In this document: one piece after another, positions 1 through 6,407 of the stretch
Position numbering within the stretch: position 1 is the first letter of the stretch
Layout of the letters: the number at the start of each line of letters is the position of its first letter
Source of the DNA: RHKX01 sp035695265
GTDB lineage: Bacteria > Actinomycetota > Thermoleophilia > Solirubrobacterales > 70-9
DNA: 18,846 bases
Assembly (NCBI GenBank): GCA_035695265.1
Contig: DASSEM010000195.1
Span: forward strand, 1 to 18,846
Direction: 5' to 3'
Translations under genes and position numbers: made by a program
Notes under the pieces: model-generated
The model's input: only the letters and a program-made list of their open reading frames with translations
What the model was told of the DNA's origin: nothing
Databases searched by the model: none

Positions 1-1692
1 GAGATCTACGCCCCGCTGGCCCACCGCCTCGGTATCCACGCCATCAAGTGGGAGCTCGAGGACCTCTCGTTCCAGCGCCTGCACCCGCGCAAGTACGACG
101 AGATCAAGAAGCTGGTCGGCCAGCAGCGCGACGAGCGCGCCCGCTACGTCGCCGAGGCCGGCGCCTTCCTGAGCAAGGAGCTGGCGACGGTCGGCATCGA
201 GGCCGAGATCTCCGGCCGCGCCAAGCACTTCTACTCGATCTACACGAAGATGACCAAGAAGGGCCGCGAGTTCAACGAGATCTACGACCTGACCGCGATG
301 CGGGTGATCGTCGACTCGGTCAAGGACTGCTACGGCGCGATCGGGGTGATCCACGCGCTCTGGAAGCCGCTGCCCGGGCGCTTCAAGGACTTCATCGCGA
401 CCCCGAAGATGAACCTGTACCAGACCCTGCACACGACGGTGATCGGTCCCCAGGGCCAGCCGCTCGAGATCCAGGTGCGGACCGCGGAGATGCACGAGCT
501 CGCCGAGTACGGCGTCGCTGCGCACGTCCTCTACAAGGAGGGCGCCGGCGGCAAGGATCCGGAGCGGGACAAGATGACCTGGCTCCGGCACCTGCTCGAC
601 GCCGAGGGCGAGGGCGATCCCGAGGAGTTCCTCGAGGCGCTCAAGGTCGACCTGTTCGAGGACGAGGTCTTCGTGTTCACGCCGCGGGGCGAGATCAAGA
701 ACCTGTCGGCCGGCTCGACGCCGCTCGACTTCGCCTACGCCGTCCACACCGACGTCGGTCACCGCTGCGTGGGTGCCAAGGTCAACGGCAAGATCGTGCC
801 CCTGCACTACACGCTGCGCAGCGGCGACATCGTCGAGATCCTCACCGCCAAGCGCGAGCGCGGCCCGTCACGGGACTGGCTCGGGCTGGTCCGCACGAGC
901 CGGGCCCGCAACAAGATCCGCGCCTTCCTGAAGTCGGAGCGGCGAGAGGACGCGGAGAAGAAGGGCCGCGAGCAGCTCTCCGTCGCGCTCCGCAAGCGCG
1001 GCCTGCCGCCGCAGAAGCTCGGCGGCTCGCCGCTGCTCGTCGACGTGATCCGCGAGGTCGGCTTTCGCAAGGCTGACGACTTCTACGTCGCGCTCGGCCA
1101 GGGGAAGATCAACACCAAGACCGTCGTCAACAAGGTCATGCAGCGGCTCACGCAGGGCGAGGGGGTCGCCGCCGAGGACGAGGCGAAGAGCCGTGAGAGC
1201 GTGCTCGAGGGACGCGACGCGCGCGAGCGTCACCACCAGGAGGCGACCGACTACGGGATCGAGGTCGAGGGCGTCGACGACGTCATGGTCCGGCTCGCCA
1301 AGTGCTGCCGGCCGGTGCCCGGGGACACGATCGTCGGCTACGTCTCGCTGGGCCGTGGGATCACGATCCATCGCGAAGATTGCAAGAACGTCGGCGCCCT
1401 GATGCGCTCGCCCGACCGGTTCACCCGGGTGAGCTGGGCGGGCGACAACCGGACCTCCTACCGAGTCGAGATCGCGGTTGATGCCTATGACCGGACCCGC
1501 CTGCTCGAAGACCTCTCGCGGACCTTCTCCGAGGCAGGCGCGAACATCATCGAGGCCCGCTGCTCGACCAAGTACCCGATGGTCCAGAACCGCTTCGTCG
1601 TCGAGGTCGGCGACACCGACCAGCTGAAGACGGCGATCTCGCGCCTGCGCCAGATCGATCAGGTATTCGACGCCTACCGGATCACGCCGTGA
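1..1692 (+). CDS. rel: Bifunctional (p)ppGpp synthetase/hydrolase, 5'-truncated by window edge
   Basis: This is the C-terminal 563 residues of a RelA/SpoT-homologue, the stringent-response enzyme that makes ppGpp from ATP and GDP/GTP and usually also hydrolyses it. The reading frame is open from base 1, so the start and nearly all of the HD hydrolase domain lie upstream. The visible part begins at the end of that domain (IYAPLAHRLGI). The synthetase domain follows at about window residues 70-165, with RFKD at 127-130 and YQTLHT at 140-145. RXKD is the signature of bifunctional Rel rather than monofunctional RelA (EXDD). A TGS domain lies at about 222-284, a helical region follows, the conserved-cysteine domain has CC at 435-436 and HREDC at 457-461, and an ACT domain fills about 488-563. 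All regulatory domains look intact. It converges on the HIT gene at 1757. The weak hairpin between them (1737-1751) has no T tract. Confidence 0.97.
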   Translation, partial: EIYAPLAHRLGIHAIKWELEDLSFQRLHPRKYDEIKKLVGQQRDERARYVAEAGAFLSKELATVGIEAEISGRAKHFYSIYTKMTKKGREFNEIYDLTAMRVIVDSVKDCYGAIGVIHALWKPLPGRFKDFIATPKMNLYQTLHTTVIGPQGQPLEIQVRTAEMHELAEYGVAAHVLYKEGAGGKDPERDKMTWLRHLLDAEGEGDPEEFLEALKVDLFEDEVFVFTPRGEIKNLSAGSTPLDFAYAVHTDVGHRCVGAKVNGKIVPLHYTLRSGDIVEILTAKRERGPSRDWLGLVRTSRARNKIRAFLKSERREDAEKKGREQLSVALRKRGLPPQKLGGSPLLVDVIREVGFRKADDFYVALGQGKINTKTVVNKVMQRLTQGEGVAAEDEAKSRESVLEGRDARERHHQEATDYGIEVEGVDDVMVRLAKCCRPVPGDTIVGYVSLGRGITIHREDCKNVGALMRSPDRFTRVSWAGDNRTSYRVEIAVDAYDRTRLLEDLSRTFSEAGANIIEARCSTKYPMVQNRFVVEVGDTDQLKTAISRLRQIDQVFDAYRITP

Positions 1693-1756
1693 CCTGACGG
1701 TCTGCGAGGCCGCGACTCGGCGTCCTCGTCGCCTCACGGCGGGAATCGCCGACTGG

Positions 1757-2173
1757 CTACCCCAGCTCGCTGCGGATCGCCCTGGCCACCTCGGCCATGT
1801 GAGCCTCGTCCTCGTACGGGTTTCGGGGCCAGAAGAAGCCGCGGAGACCGTCCTTGCGGTTGCGGGGGACGATGTGGACGTGGAGGTGGGGGACGCTCTG
1901 GGAGACCTCGTTGTTGAGCGCCACGAAGGTTCCCTGCGAGCCGATGGCGCGGCGGACGGCACCGGCGAGCCGGCGGGCTTCGGCGAAGAGCGGCTCGATG
2001 AGGGCAGGGGGGAGGTCCTCGATCGTCCGGTGGTGCTCGCGGGGGATCAGAAGGACATGGCCGGGGAAGAGCGGCCGATGGTCGAGGAAGGCGACGGTGC
2101 GCTCGCCGGCGTCGATGATCTCGGCCTCGACCTCGCCGGCCGCGATCGCGCAGAAGGCACAGTCGGTGGCCAC
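1757..2173 (-). CDS. HIT family hydrolase (histidine triad protein)
   Basis: This is a 138-residue histidine triad protein, a family of nucleotide hydrolases and transferases acting on the alpha-phosphate of substrates such as dinucleoside polyphosphates or AMP-lysine-type adducts. The triad is HLHVHIV, with His96, His98 and His100. An N-terminal CAFC pair (Cys5, Cys8) fits the zinc-binding Cys pair of many bacterial HIT proteins. The chosen start is GTG at 2173, which shares one base with the stop of the upstream lipid kinase gene (TAGTG), so translation is probably coupled. In-frame sequence further upstream is open but lies inside the kinase gene and has no HIT-like character. It is the last gene of a four-gene minus-strand operon whose first gene is also a HIT protein. 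The substrate is not predictable. Confidence 0.93.
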   Translation of the reverse strand: MATDCAFCAIAAGEVEAEIIDAGERTVAFLDHRPLFPGHVLLIPREHHRTIEDLPPALIEPLFAEARRLAGAVRRAIGSQGTFVALNNEVSQSVPHLHVHIVPRNRKDGLRGFFWPRNPYEDEAHMAEVARAIRSELG

Positions 2174-3099
2174 TAGGAGACGAAGCGGATCGCCGCCGGA
2201 TCCACGGCGAGGTCGAGCTCGCCGTGGAGCCCGATCGGGTCGCCGTCGAGCTGGACCGGGAACGGGCGCCAACCGCCGTCGGCATCGCGGGAGGCCGATT
2301 CGATTCGCGCCTCGGTGAGCCCGTCGAAGACGTCGACCCGGCGGTGATCGCCGACGTTGTGGCGCTTGCCGAGGGCGCGTCGGGCGATGAACGGGACGTC
2401 GCGCTGCCGGGCCCGGTGGAGGACGGCCAGCGAGATCGTCCCGTCGTCGATCCCGATTCGCTTCGAGATCCGGATCGCGCGGCCGCGGAAGTATGTGAAC
2501 GGATCGGTGTTCTGGGCGATCGCGGTGACCCCCTCGGTGTCGCCCAGGGGCGTCGTGATCCGCATCTGCACTGGGTCGCTGAGGTAGTCGCCGTAGAAGC
2601 CGCGGACCGCCGCCCAGGTGTAGTACCAGGGACCGAACCGGTGCTTCATGTGCGGGTGTGAATCGACCTGGCTCGCGGCGGTCGCGTCGAGCCCGGCGCC
2701 ACATGAGAAGACGAATCGGCGGCCGTTGGCGATCCCGAGGTCGATCGGTCGCGGCTCGAAGTCGTCGGCGCAGGCGAGCAGGTGCTCGGTCGCGTCGACG
2801 ACGTCGTTGGGGATGCCGAGCGAGCGGGCGACGACGTTCGTCGAGCCCCCCGGCAGCACCGAGACCGGGATTCCGGTGCCGGCGAGGCCGTTAACGACCT
2901 CGTTCAGGGTGCCGTCGCCGCCGAAGGCGACGACGATCCCGTAGCCGCCGTCCACTGCCTCGCGGCCGATCTCGGTCGCGTGATTCTGCGCCTCGGTCGC
3001 CACCGCCTCGACCTCGTAGCGACCCTGGAGCGCGTAGACCACGAGGTTCTTGAGCCGGTCGGAGACGGTGGTCGCGTACGGGTTGACGATGATCAGCAT
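2173..3099 (-). CDS. Diacylglycerol kinase-family lipid kinase (YegS/BmrU-like)
   Basis: This 308-residue protein belongs to the bacterial lipid kinase family related to DgkB, YegS and mycobacterial Rv2252, which phosphorylates diacylglycerol or related lipids with ATP at the inner membrane face. The N-terminus has the family opening IIVNPYA (residues 3-9). The nucleotide-binding GGDGT is at 60-64 and is followed by LNEVVNGL. The next conserved loop reads PGGSTN (83-88), where many members have PLGTAND. The C-terminal half is the expected beta-sandwich with FSCGAGLDA. ATG at 3099 is the only ATG, GTG or TTG in frame after the preceding gene, although no clear Shine-Dalgarno precedes it. It lies 62 nt after the hexose-phosphate mutase and overlaps the downstream HIT gene by one base. 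A role in phospholipid or glycolipid synthesis is inferred from family and context. A sphingosine-kinase-like substrate is an alternative. Confidence 0.93.
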   Translation of the reverse strand: MLIIVNPYATTVSDRLKNLVVYALQGRYEVEAVATEAQNHATEIGREAVDGGYGIVVAFGGDGTLNEVVNGLAGTGIPVSVLPGGSTNVVARSLGIPNDVVDATEHLLACADDFEPRPIDLGIANGRRFVFSCGAGLDATAASQVDSHPHMKHRFGPWYYTWAAVRGFYGDYLSDPVQMRITTPLGDTEGVTAIAQNTDPFTYFRGRAIRISKRIGIDDGTISLAVLHRARQRDVPFIARRALGKRHNVGDHRRVDVFDGLTEARIESASRDADGGWRPFPVQLDGDPIGLHGELDLAVDPAAIRFVS

Positions 3100-3161
3100 C
3101 CGCCACTTCGTCGGCCGCTCGCCGCCGCCCGGCGGAGCCGTCGCGATCTCGGTGCCGGCGC

Positions 3162-4562
3162 TCAGGAGCGGATCAAAGCGAGCACCTCGTCCCGCTTCGC
3201 CTCCATGTCCGCCCGCGAGACGAGCGACTCCAGGTTCAGCCGCAGCAACGGCTCCGTGTTCGAGGGGCGGACGTTGAAGTGCCAGTCCGGGTAGTCGATC
3301 GAGACGCCGTCGAGCCGGCTCACCTCGGCGTCCGACCAGTGGGCGGCGATCTCGTCCAGCTTCGCGGCGGGATCGGCTACCTCGGAGTTGATCTCGCCGC
3401 TGATGAAGTAGCGAGAGCGCAGCTCGCCGACGAGCTCCGAAAGCTTCCTCCCCGACTTCGAGATCAGCTCGAGGACGAGGAGCGCCGGGATCGTCCCCGA
3501 GTCGGCGTTGTAGAACTGGCGGAAGTAGTAGTGGCCGGAGACCTCGCCGGCGAACTCCGCGCCACGCTCCTTCATCGCCCGCTTCATGAATGCGTGCCCG
3601 ACCCGGTTGACGTGTGCGGTGCCGCCGTGTGCGGTGACCGTGTCGGGGACGGCGCGACTGGCGCGGACGTCGTAGAGGATGTCGGCGCCGGGCGCCTTCT
3701 CGAGCACGAGCTCGGCGAGCAGCGCGGTCAGGAAGTCGCCGTCGACAAATTCGCCACGGTCGTCGATGAAGAAGCAGCGGTCGGCGTCGCCGTCCCAGGC
3801 GATGCCGAGGTCGGCGCCCTCGGCGCGCACCCGCTCGATGATGAACTCGCGGTTCTCGGGCAGGAGCGGGTTCGGCTCGTGGTCGGGGAACTCGCCGTCC
3901 GGCGTCCAGTAGGTCGTCACCAGGTCGATCGGGAGCTGCTCGAGCAGCGGCCCCACCATCTCGCCCGCCATGCCGTTGCCACCGTCGACCACGACCGAGA
4001 GCGGCTTGACCGCGCCGGCGTCGATGAAGGAGAGGGCGCGTTCGCGGAACTCGCCGGCGATGTCGACGGATTCGGTGGAGCCGCCCCCCGGGGCGGTGCC
4101 GAGACCGGCGAGGATCAGCTCGCGGATCGCGCTGATCCCGGTATCGCCGGAGAGCGCGAGGGCGCCCTCACGGACGAGCTTCACCCCGGTGTAGGCCTTC
4201 GGGTTGTGCGACGCGGTGATCATGGCGCCGCCGTCGAGCTCACGGGCGCCGACGAGGAAGTAGAGCATCTCGGTCCCGACCATCCCGGCGTCGAGAACCT
4301 GGGCGCCCTCGGCGACGAGTCCGTCTCGCAGCCTCCCCGCCATCTCGGGTGCCTGCAGGCGCATGTCGCGGCCGATCCCTACCCGGAGCGCGCTCACCTC
4401 CTTGCCGCGCAGGTCGGCGAGCACCCGGGCGAACCCGCGGCCGAGCAGGTAGGCGGTGTCGCCATCCATCTCGTCGCCGTAGAGACCGCGGACGTCGTAG
4501 GCCTTGAAGATCTCGGGGCGGACCGAGCCGGGCCCGCCGGCGGGTGCGTCGTGGTCGCTCAA
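3162..4562 (-). CDS. manB: Phosphomannomutase/phosphoglucomutase
   Basis: This 466-residue alpha-D-phosphohexomutase interconverts hexose 6-phosphate and 1-phosphate, supplying mannose-1-P (for GDP-mannose) or glucose-1-P. All four active-site elements are visible. TASHNP has the phosphoserine at Ser118. The Mg-binding loop DGDADR is at 257-262. The sugar-recognition loop GEVSGHYYF is at 339-347. The phosphate-binding loop RPSNTEP is at 432-438. The length is normal for bifunctional PMM/PGM enzymes. The start is TTG at 4562, supported by AAGGAGG six bases upstream, and it overlaps the stop of the preceding HIT gene as TTGA. PMM versus PGM preference cannot be read from sequence. Glucose-1-P from it could also feed the CDP-glucose genes at 7980-9694, but that link is inference. 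Confidence 0.95.
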   Translation of the reverse strand: MSDHDAPAGGPGSVRPEIFKAYDVRGLYGDEMDGDTAYLLGRGFARVLADLRGKEVSALRVGIGRDMRLQAPEMAGRLRDGLVAEGAQVLDAGMVGTEMLYFLVGARELDGGAMITASHNPKAYTGVKLVREGALALSGDTGISAIRELILAGLGTAPGGGSTESVDIAGEFRERALSFIDAGAVKPLSVVVDGGNGMAGEMVGPLLEQLPIDLVTTYWTPDGEFPDHEPNPLLPENREFIIERVRAEGADLGIAWDGDADRCFFIDDRGEFVDGDFLTALLAELVLEKAPGADILYDVRASRAVPDTVTAHGGTAHVNRVGHAFMKRAMKERGAEFAGEVSGHYYFRQFYNADSGTIPALLVLELISKSGRKLSELVGELRSRYFISGEINSEVADPAAKLDEIAAHWSDAEVSRLDGVSIDYPDWHFNVRPSNTEPLLRLNLESLVSRADMEAKRDEVLALIRS

Positions 4563-5044
4563 CCGAAGCCTCCTTCGAGGGCGTCGTAGCTTTCCTCGAG
4601 CGATTGCGGCATGACCCGTGTGTCGGCGAGGATCGGCATGTAGTTGTTGTCGCCGGCCCAGCGCGGCACGACGTGGAGGTGGATATGGCCCTCGACTCCG
4701 GCGCCGGCGACCCGGCCCTGGTTGATGCCGACGTTGAAGCCCTCGGGGCCATAGACGGCCTCGATCCTGCGCATCGCCTGCTGGGCGAGGTCCATCATCT
4801 CGGCGATCGTCTCGGGCGCGGCGTCCTGGAGCCGGCCGACGTGCTCGAACGGCGCCACCATCAGGTGGCCGTTCGTGTACGGGAAGAGGTTGAGGATCAC
4901 GAAGCAGAGCTCGCCGCGATGGACGATCAGGCTCTCGCGATCGTCACCCGTCGCGGGCTTGGCGCAGAACACGCATTCATCGGTCTTGTCGGCGCTCGTC
5001 ACGTAGCGAAGGCGCCACGGCGCCCAGATCCTCTGGCTGGCCAT
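4559..5044 (-). CDS. HIT protein, Ap4A phosphorylase-like
   Basis: This 161-residue HIT-superfamily protein most resembles the actinobacterial Ap4A phosphorylase group (mycobacterial Rv2613c type), which cleaves diadenosine tetraphosphate with phosphate to ADP and ATP. It opens with RIWAPWRLRY, characteristic of that group. It has CVFC (Cys24, Cys27), NGHLMVAPFEHV (54-65 region), and the triad GHIHLHVVPRW with His120, His122 and His124. The C-terminal GDNNYMPILADTRVMPQSL is also group-typical. The start is ATG at 5044. No Shine-Dalgarno is seen, but TACACT lies nine bases upstream, so the mRNA may be leaderless. It heads the operon with the mutase, lipid kinase and second HIT gene. In mycobacteria the homologue sits next to phosphatidylinositol and mannoside genes, which makes the lipid/mannose context here notable. 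The assignment is by motif, so another HIT activity is possible. Confidence 0.92.
   Translation of the reverse strand: MASQRIWAPWRLRYVTSADKTDECVFCAKPATGDDRESLIVHRGELCFVILNLFPYTNGHLMVAPFEHVGRLQDAAPETIAEMMDLAQQAMRRIEAVYGPEGFNVGINQGRVAGAGVEGHIHLHVVPRWAGDNNYMPILADTRVMPQSLEESYDALEGGFG
4569..4575 (-). promoter_or_regulatory. Shine-Dalgarno AAGGAGG fixing the TTG start of the mutase gene
   Basis: A full-consensus AAGGAGG on the minus strand lies inside the last codons of the upstream HIT gene, six bases before TTG at 4562. It decides the otherwise unusual TTG start and explains how the overlapping gene is translated. Confidence 0.85.
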
Positions 5045-5053
5045 CGACGGCTG

Positions 5054-5059
5054 AGTGTA
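5054..5059 (-). promoter_or_regulatory. Candidate -10 element for the HIT-mutase-lipid kinase operon
   Basis: TACACT (TANNNT type) on the minus strand lies nine bases before the ATG at 5044. Together with the absence of a Shine-Dalgarno it fits a leaderless transcript. No convincing -35 hexamer is visible in the very GC-rich sequence upstream. Confidence 0.4.
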
Positions 5060-5090
5060 TGCGGGGGCACGGGCGCCGGGGCGGGCCCGC

Positions 5091-6098
5091 TCACAGCCAG
5101 CCGCGGCGCCGGAAGTAGGTGAGCATCCCGACCAGGATCGCCGCCATCGCCGCGATCACGAGGTAGAAGTCGAAGGAGTCGCCCTCACCGGGGACGCCGA
5201 CGTTCATCCCCCAGATGCTCGCGATCAGGGTCAGCGGCAGGACCATCACGCTGATCGCGGTCAGGACACGCAGGATCTCGTTGACGCGATGGTTGAGGAC
5301 CGACTCGTTGGTGTCCTCGAGCCCTTCGATCACCTCCTTGTAGTTCTCGAGCATGTCCCAGATCCGCTCGTGGGCGTCGACGATGTCGTCGAAGTAGATC
5401 TCGATGTCGAGATCGGGCGCGAGGAAGCGCTGCTTGTAGTTCTCGAGATCGCGCAGGACCGGCCGCTGCGGACGGATCACCTTGCGGAAGTTGATGATCT
5501 CCTGCTTCGCCTTCGAGATGTCGCGGACGACCTCCTCGGAGCGCTCCTCCTCGAAGATGTCGTCCTCGATCGCGTCGAGCTTGTTGCCGATCTTGCGCAG
5601 CATCGGGAAGCAGTAGTCGAAGCTGTCGTCGACGATCCGGTAGAGGAGATAGCCAGAGCCGCGCGCGAACACCTTCGCCCGGAACTCCTCGTCGGCGCGG
5701 ACCCGCTCGAACAGGTACTCGACCGGCTGCAGCTCCTGGTTCGGGATCGTGATCACGAAGTCGGGTCCGACGAAGAGGTCGAGCTCGCCGGTGTTGAGAC
5801 GGCCGACCGAGGGATCGAACACCGGCAGATGGAGGACGATGAACAGGTAGTCGGGATACTCGTCGATCTTCGGCCGCTGGTTGCGCGACGCGACGTCCTC
5901 GAGGTCGAGGGCGTGGAAGTCGAAATGCTCCTGCAGCCAACTCCATTCGACCGTGGTGGGGCGCTCGATGTGGACCCAGCGGAGGCCGGCACCGGCGACG
6001 ATCTCGATGTTCGGCTCAGACGGCGCGGGGGGTGCGGCGACGACCGGCTCGACGGCACGGTAGGTGCGCCGTAGCCTGGGCTTCGGAAGGCTCGGCAT
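5091..6098 (-). CDS. corA: CorA-type magnesium/cobalt transport protein
   Basis: This is a CorA-family (MIT superfamily) inner-membrane divalent cation channel, normally pentameric and taking up Mg2+, Co2+ or Ni2+. The long N-terminal cytoplasmic domain is followed by a helical stalk (FEEERSEEVVRDISKAKQEI region). The C-terminus has two membrane segments, VLTAISVMVLPLTLIASIW and FYLVIAAMAAILVGMLTYF. The pore signature GMN follows the first segment (WGMNVGVPGEG), and the protein ends with the usual basic tail. The preferred start is ATG at 6098 (335 residues), because AAGGAA lies seven bases upstream. ATG at 6116 would add six residues but has no Shine-Dalgarno. The gene is separated from the HIT operon by about 46 bases and may be read through into it. 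It is divergent from the SAM-riboswitch operon. Confidence 0.96.
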   Translation of the reverse strand: MPSLPKPRLRRTYRAVEPVVAAPPAPSEPNIEIVAGAGLRWVHIERPTTVEWSWLQEHFDFHALDLEDVASRNQRPKIDEYPDYLFIVLHLPVFDPSVGRLNTGELDLFVGPDFVITIPNQELQPVEYLFERVRADEEFRAKVFARGSGYLLYRIVDDSFDYCFPMLRKIGNKLDAIEDDIFEEERSEEVVRDISKAKQEIINFRKVIRPQRPVLRDLENYKQRFLAPDLDIEIYFDDIVDAHERIWDMLENYKEVIEGLEDTNESVLNHRVNEILRVLTAISVMVLPLTLIASIWGMNVGVPGEGDSFDFYLVIAAMAAILVGMLTYFRRRGWL

Positions 6099-6105
6099 CG
6101 TTCTC

Positions 6106-6111
6106 TTCCTT
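6106..6111 (-). promoter_or_regulatory. Shine-Dalgarno AAGGAA of corA, deciding the start
   Basis: AAGGAA on the minus strand lies seven bases upstream of ATG 6098, while the upstream ATG at 6116 has no comparable site. This favours the shorter CorA. Confidence 0.65.
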
Positions 6112-6183
6112 GACATCGCTCGCGTTCACGGGCCCAAGACTACGCAACCCGCTGGGCGATCAGCCCCCGAGCGGCCTTTCGGC

Positions 6184-6192
6184 TGTTATATT
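6184..6192 (+). promoter_or_regulatory. Extended -10 promoter for the SAM-riboswitch operon
   Basis: TG-T-TATATT gives an extended -10 (TGn) followed by a hexamer matching TATAAT at five of six positions, in otherwise GC-rich DNA. It lies about 17 bases before the first strand of riboswitch helix P1, which places the likely transcription start just upstream of the aptamer at about 6199-6201. No good -35 hexamer is visible, as is common for extended -10 promoters. Confidence 0.7.
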
Positions 6193-6208
6193 GCGCGCAC
6201 ATAGACCG

Positions 6209-6323
6209 CCACATCCAGAGGGGTGGAGGGAACTGGCCCGACGAAACCCCGGCAACCCCCCGAGGACCGACAGTCCGAAGGGGAAGGTGCCAAGTCCAAC
6301 AGGCAAGGAGCCTGGGAGATGTG
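6209..6323 (+). promoter_or_regulatory. SAM-I (S-box) riboswitch aptamer
   Basis: The sequence has the conserved S-box core in order. Helix P1 pairs CACATC (6210-6215) with GATGTG (6318-6323). The AGAGGGGTGGAGGGAACTGG block and CCCGACGAAACCCCGGCAAC form P2 with its kink-turn and pseudoknot loop. P3 is CCCC...GGGG around 6255-6283 with an inner GGAC/GTCC hairpin. The conserved AAGGTGCCAAGTCC follows. P4 is CAGGC-AAGGA-GCCTG (6300-6314), followed by GGAGATGTG. This family binds S-adenosylmethionine and turns off methionine and sulfur genes. The aptamer lies directly upstream of a threonine-synthase-like gene and a sulfur carrier gene. I assign SAM-I from the kink-turn and P4 layout. A SAM-I/IV variant has not been excluded. 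Confidence 0.93.
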
Positions 6324-6340
6324 AGTGGAAGTCCCACTCG

Positions 6341-6371
6341 GACCTCTGCTCACACCGGCAGAGGTCTTTTT
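6341..6371 (+). terminator. Rho-independent terminator of the SAM riboswitch expression platform
   Basis: A perfect nine-base stem pairs GACCTCTGC (6341-6349) with GCAGAGGTC (6358-6366). Its loop is TCACACCG, and TTTTT follows. A second hairpin, GAGTGG/CCACTC (6323-6328 with 6334-6339), lies between P1 and the terminator. TGTGAG (6320-6325), which contains the 3' strand of P1, is exactly complementary to CTCACA (6349-6354) at the terminator stem edge and loop. When SAM is absent this pairing could act as an antiterminator. SAM binding would therefore stop transcription before the PLP enzyme gene. Confidence 0.92.
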
Positions 6372-6407
6372 CGTAGCAAGCGACGAGATGGGACAAGGAG
6401 CCAACAG

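Noticed and set aside
1737..1751. CGGCG-GGAAT-CGCCG hairpin between rel and the HIT gene as a bidirectional terminator
   Set aside because: Only five base pairs and no T tract on either strand, so an intrinsic terminator is not supported.
3279..4589. 436-codon open frame on the plus strand opposite the phosphohexomutase
   Set aside because: Its translation is low-complexity and Val/Asp/Gly/Ala/Glu-rich with no recognisable motif, while the minus strand encodes a full mutase with all four active-site loops. It is a GC-rich shadow frame.
6114..6116. Upstream ATG as the corA start
   Set aside because: No Shine-Dalgarno precedes it, whereas ATG 6098 has AAGGAA at seven bases.
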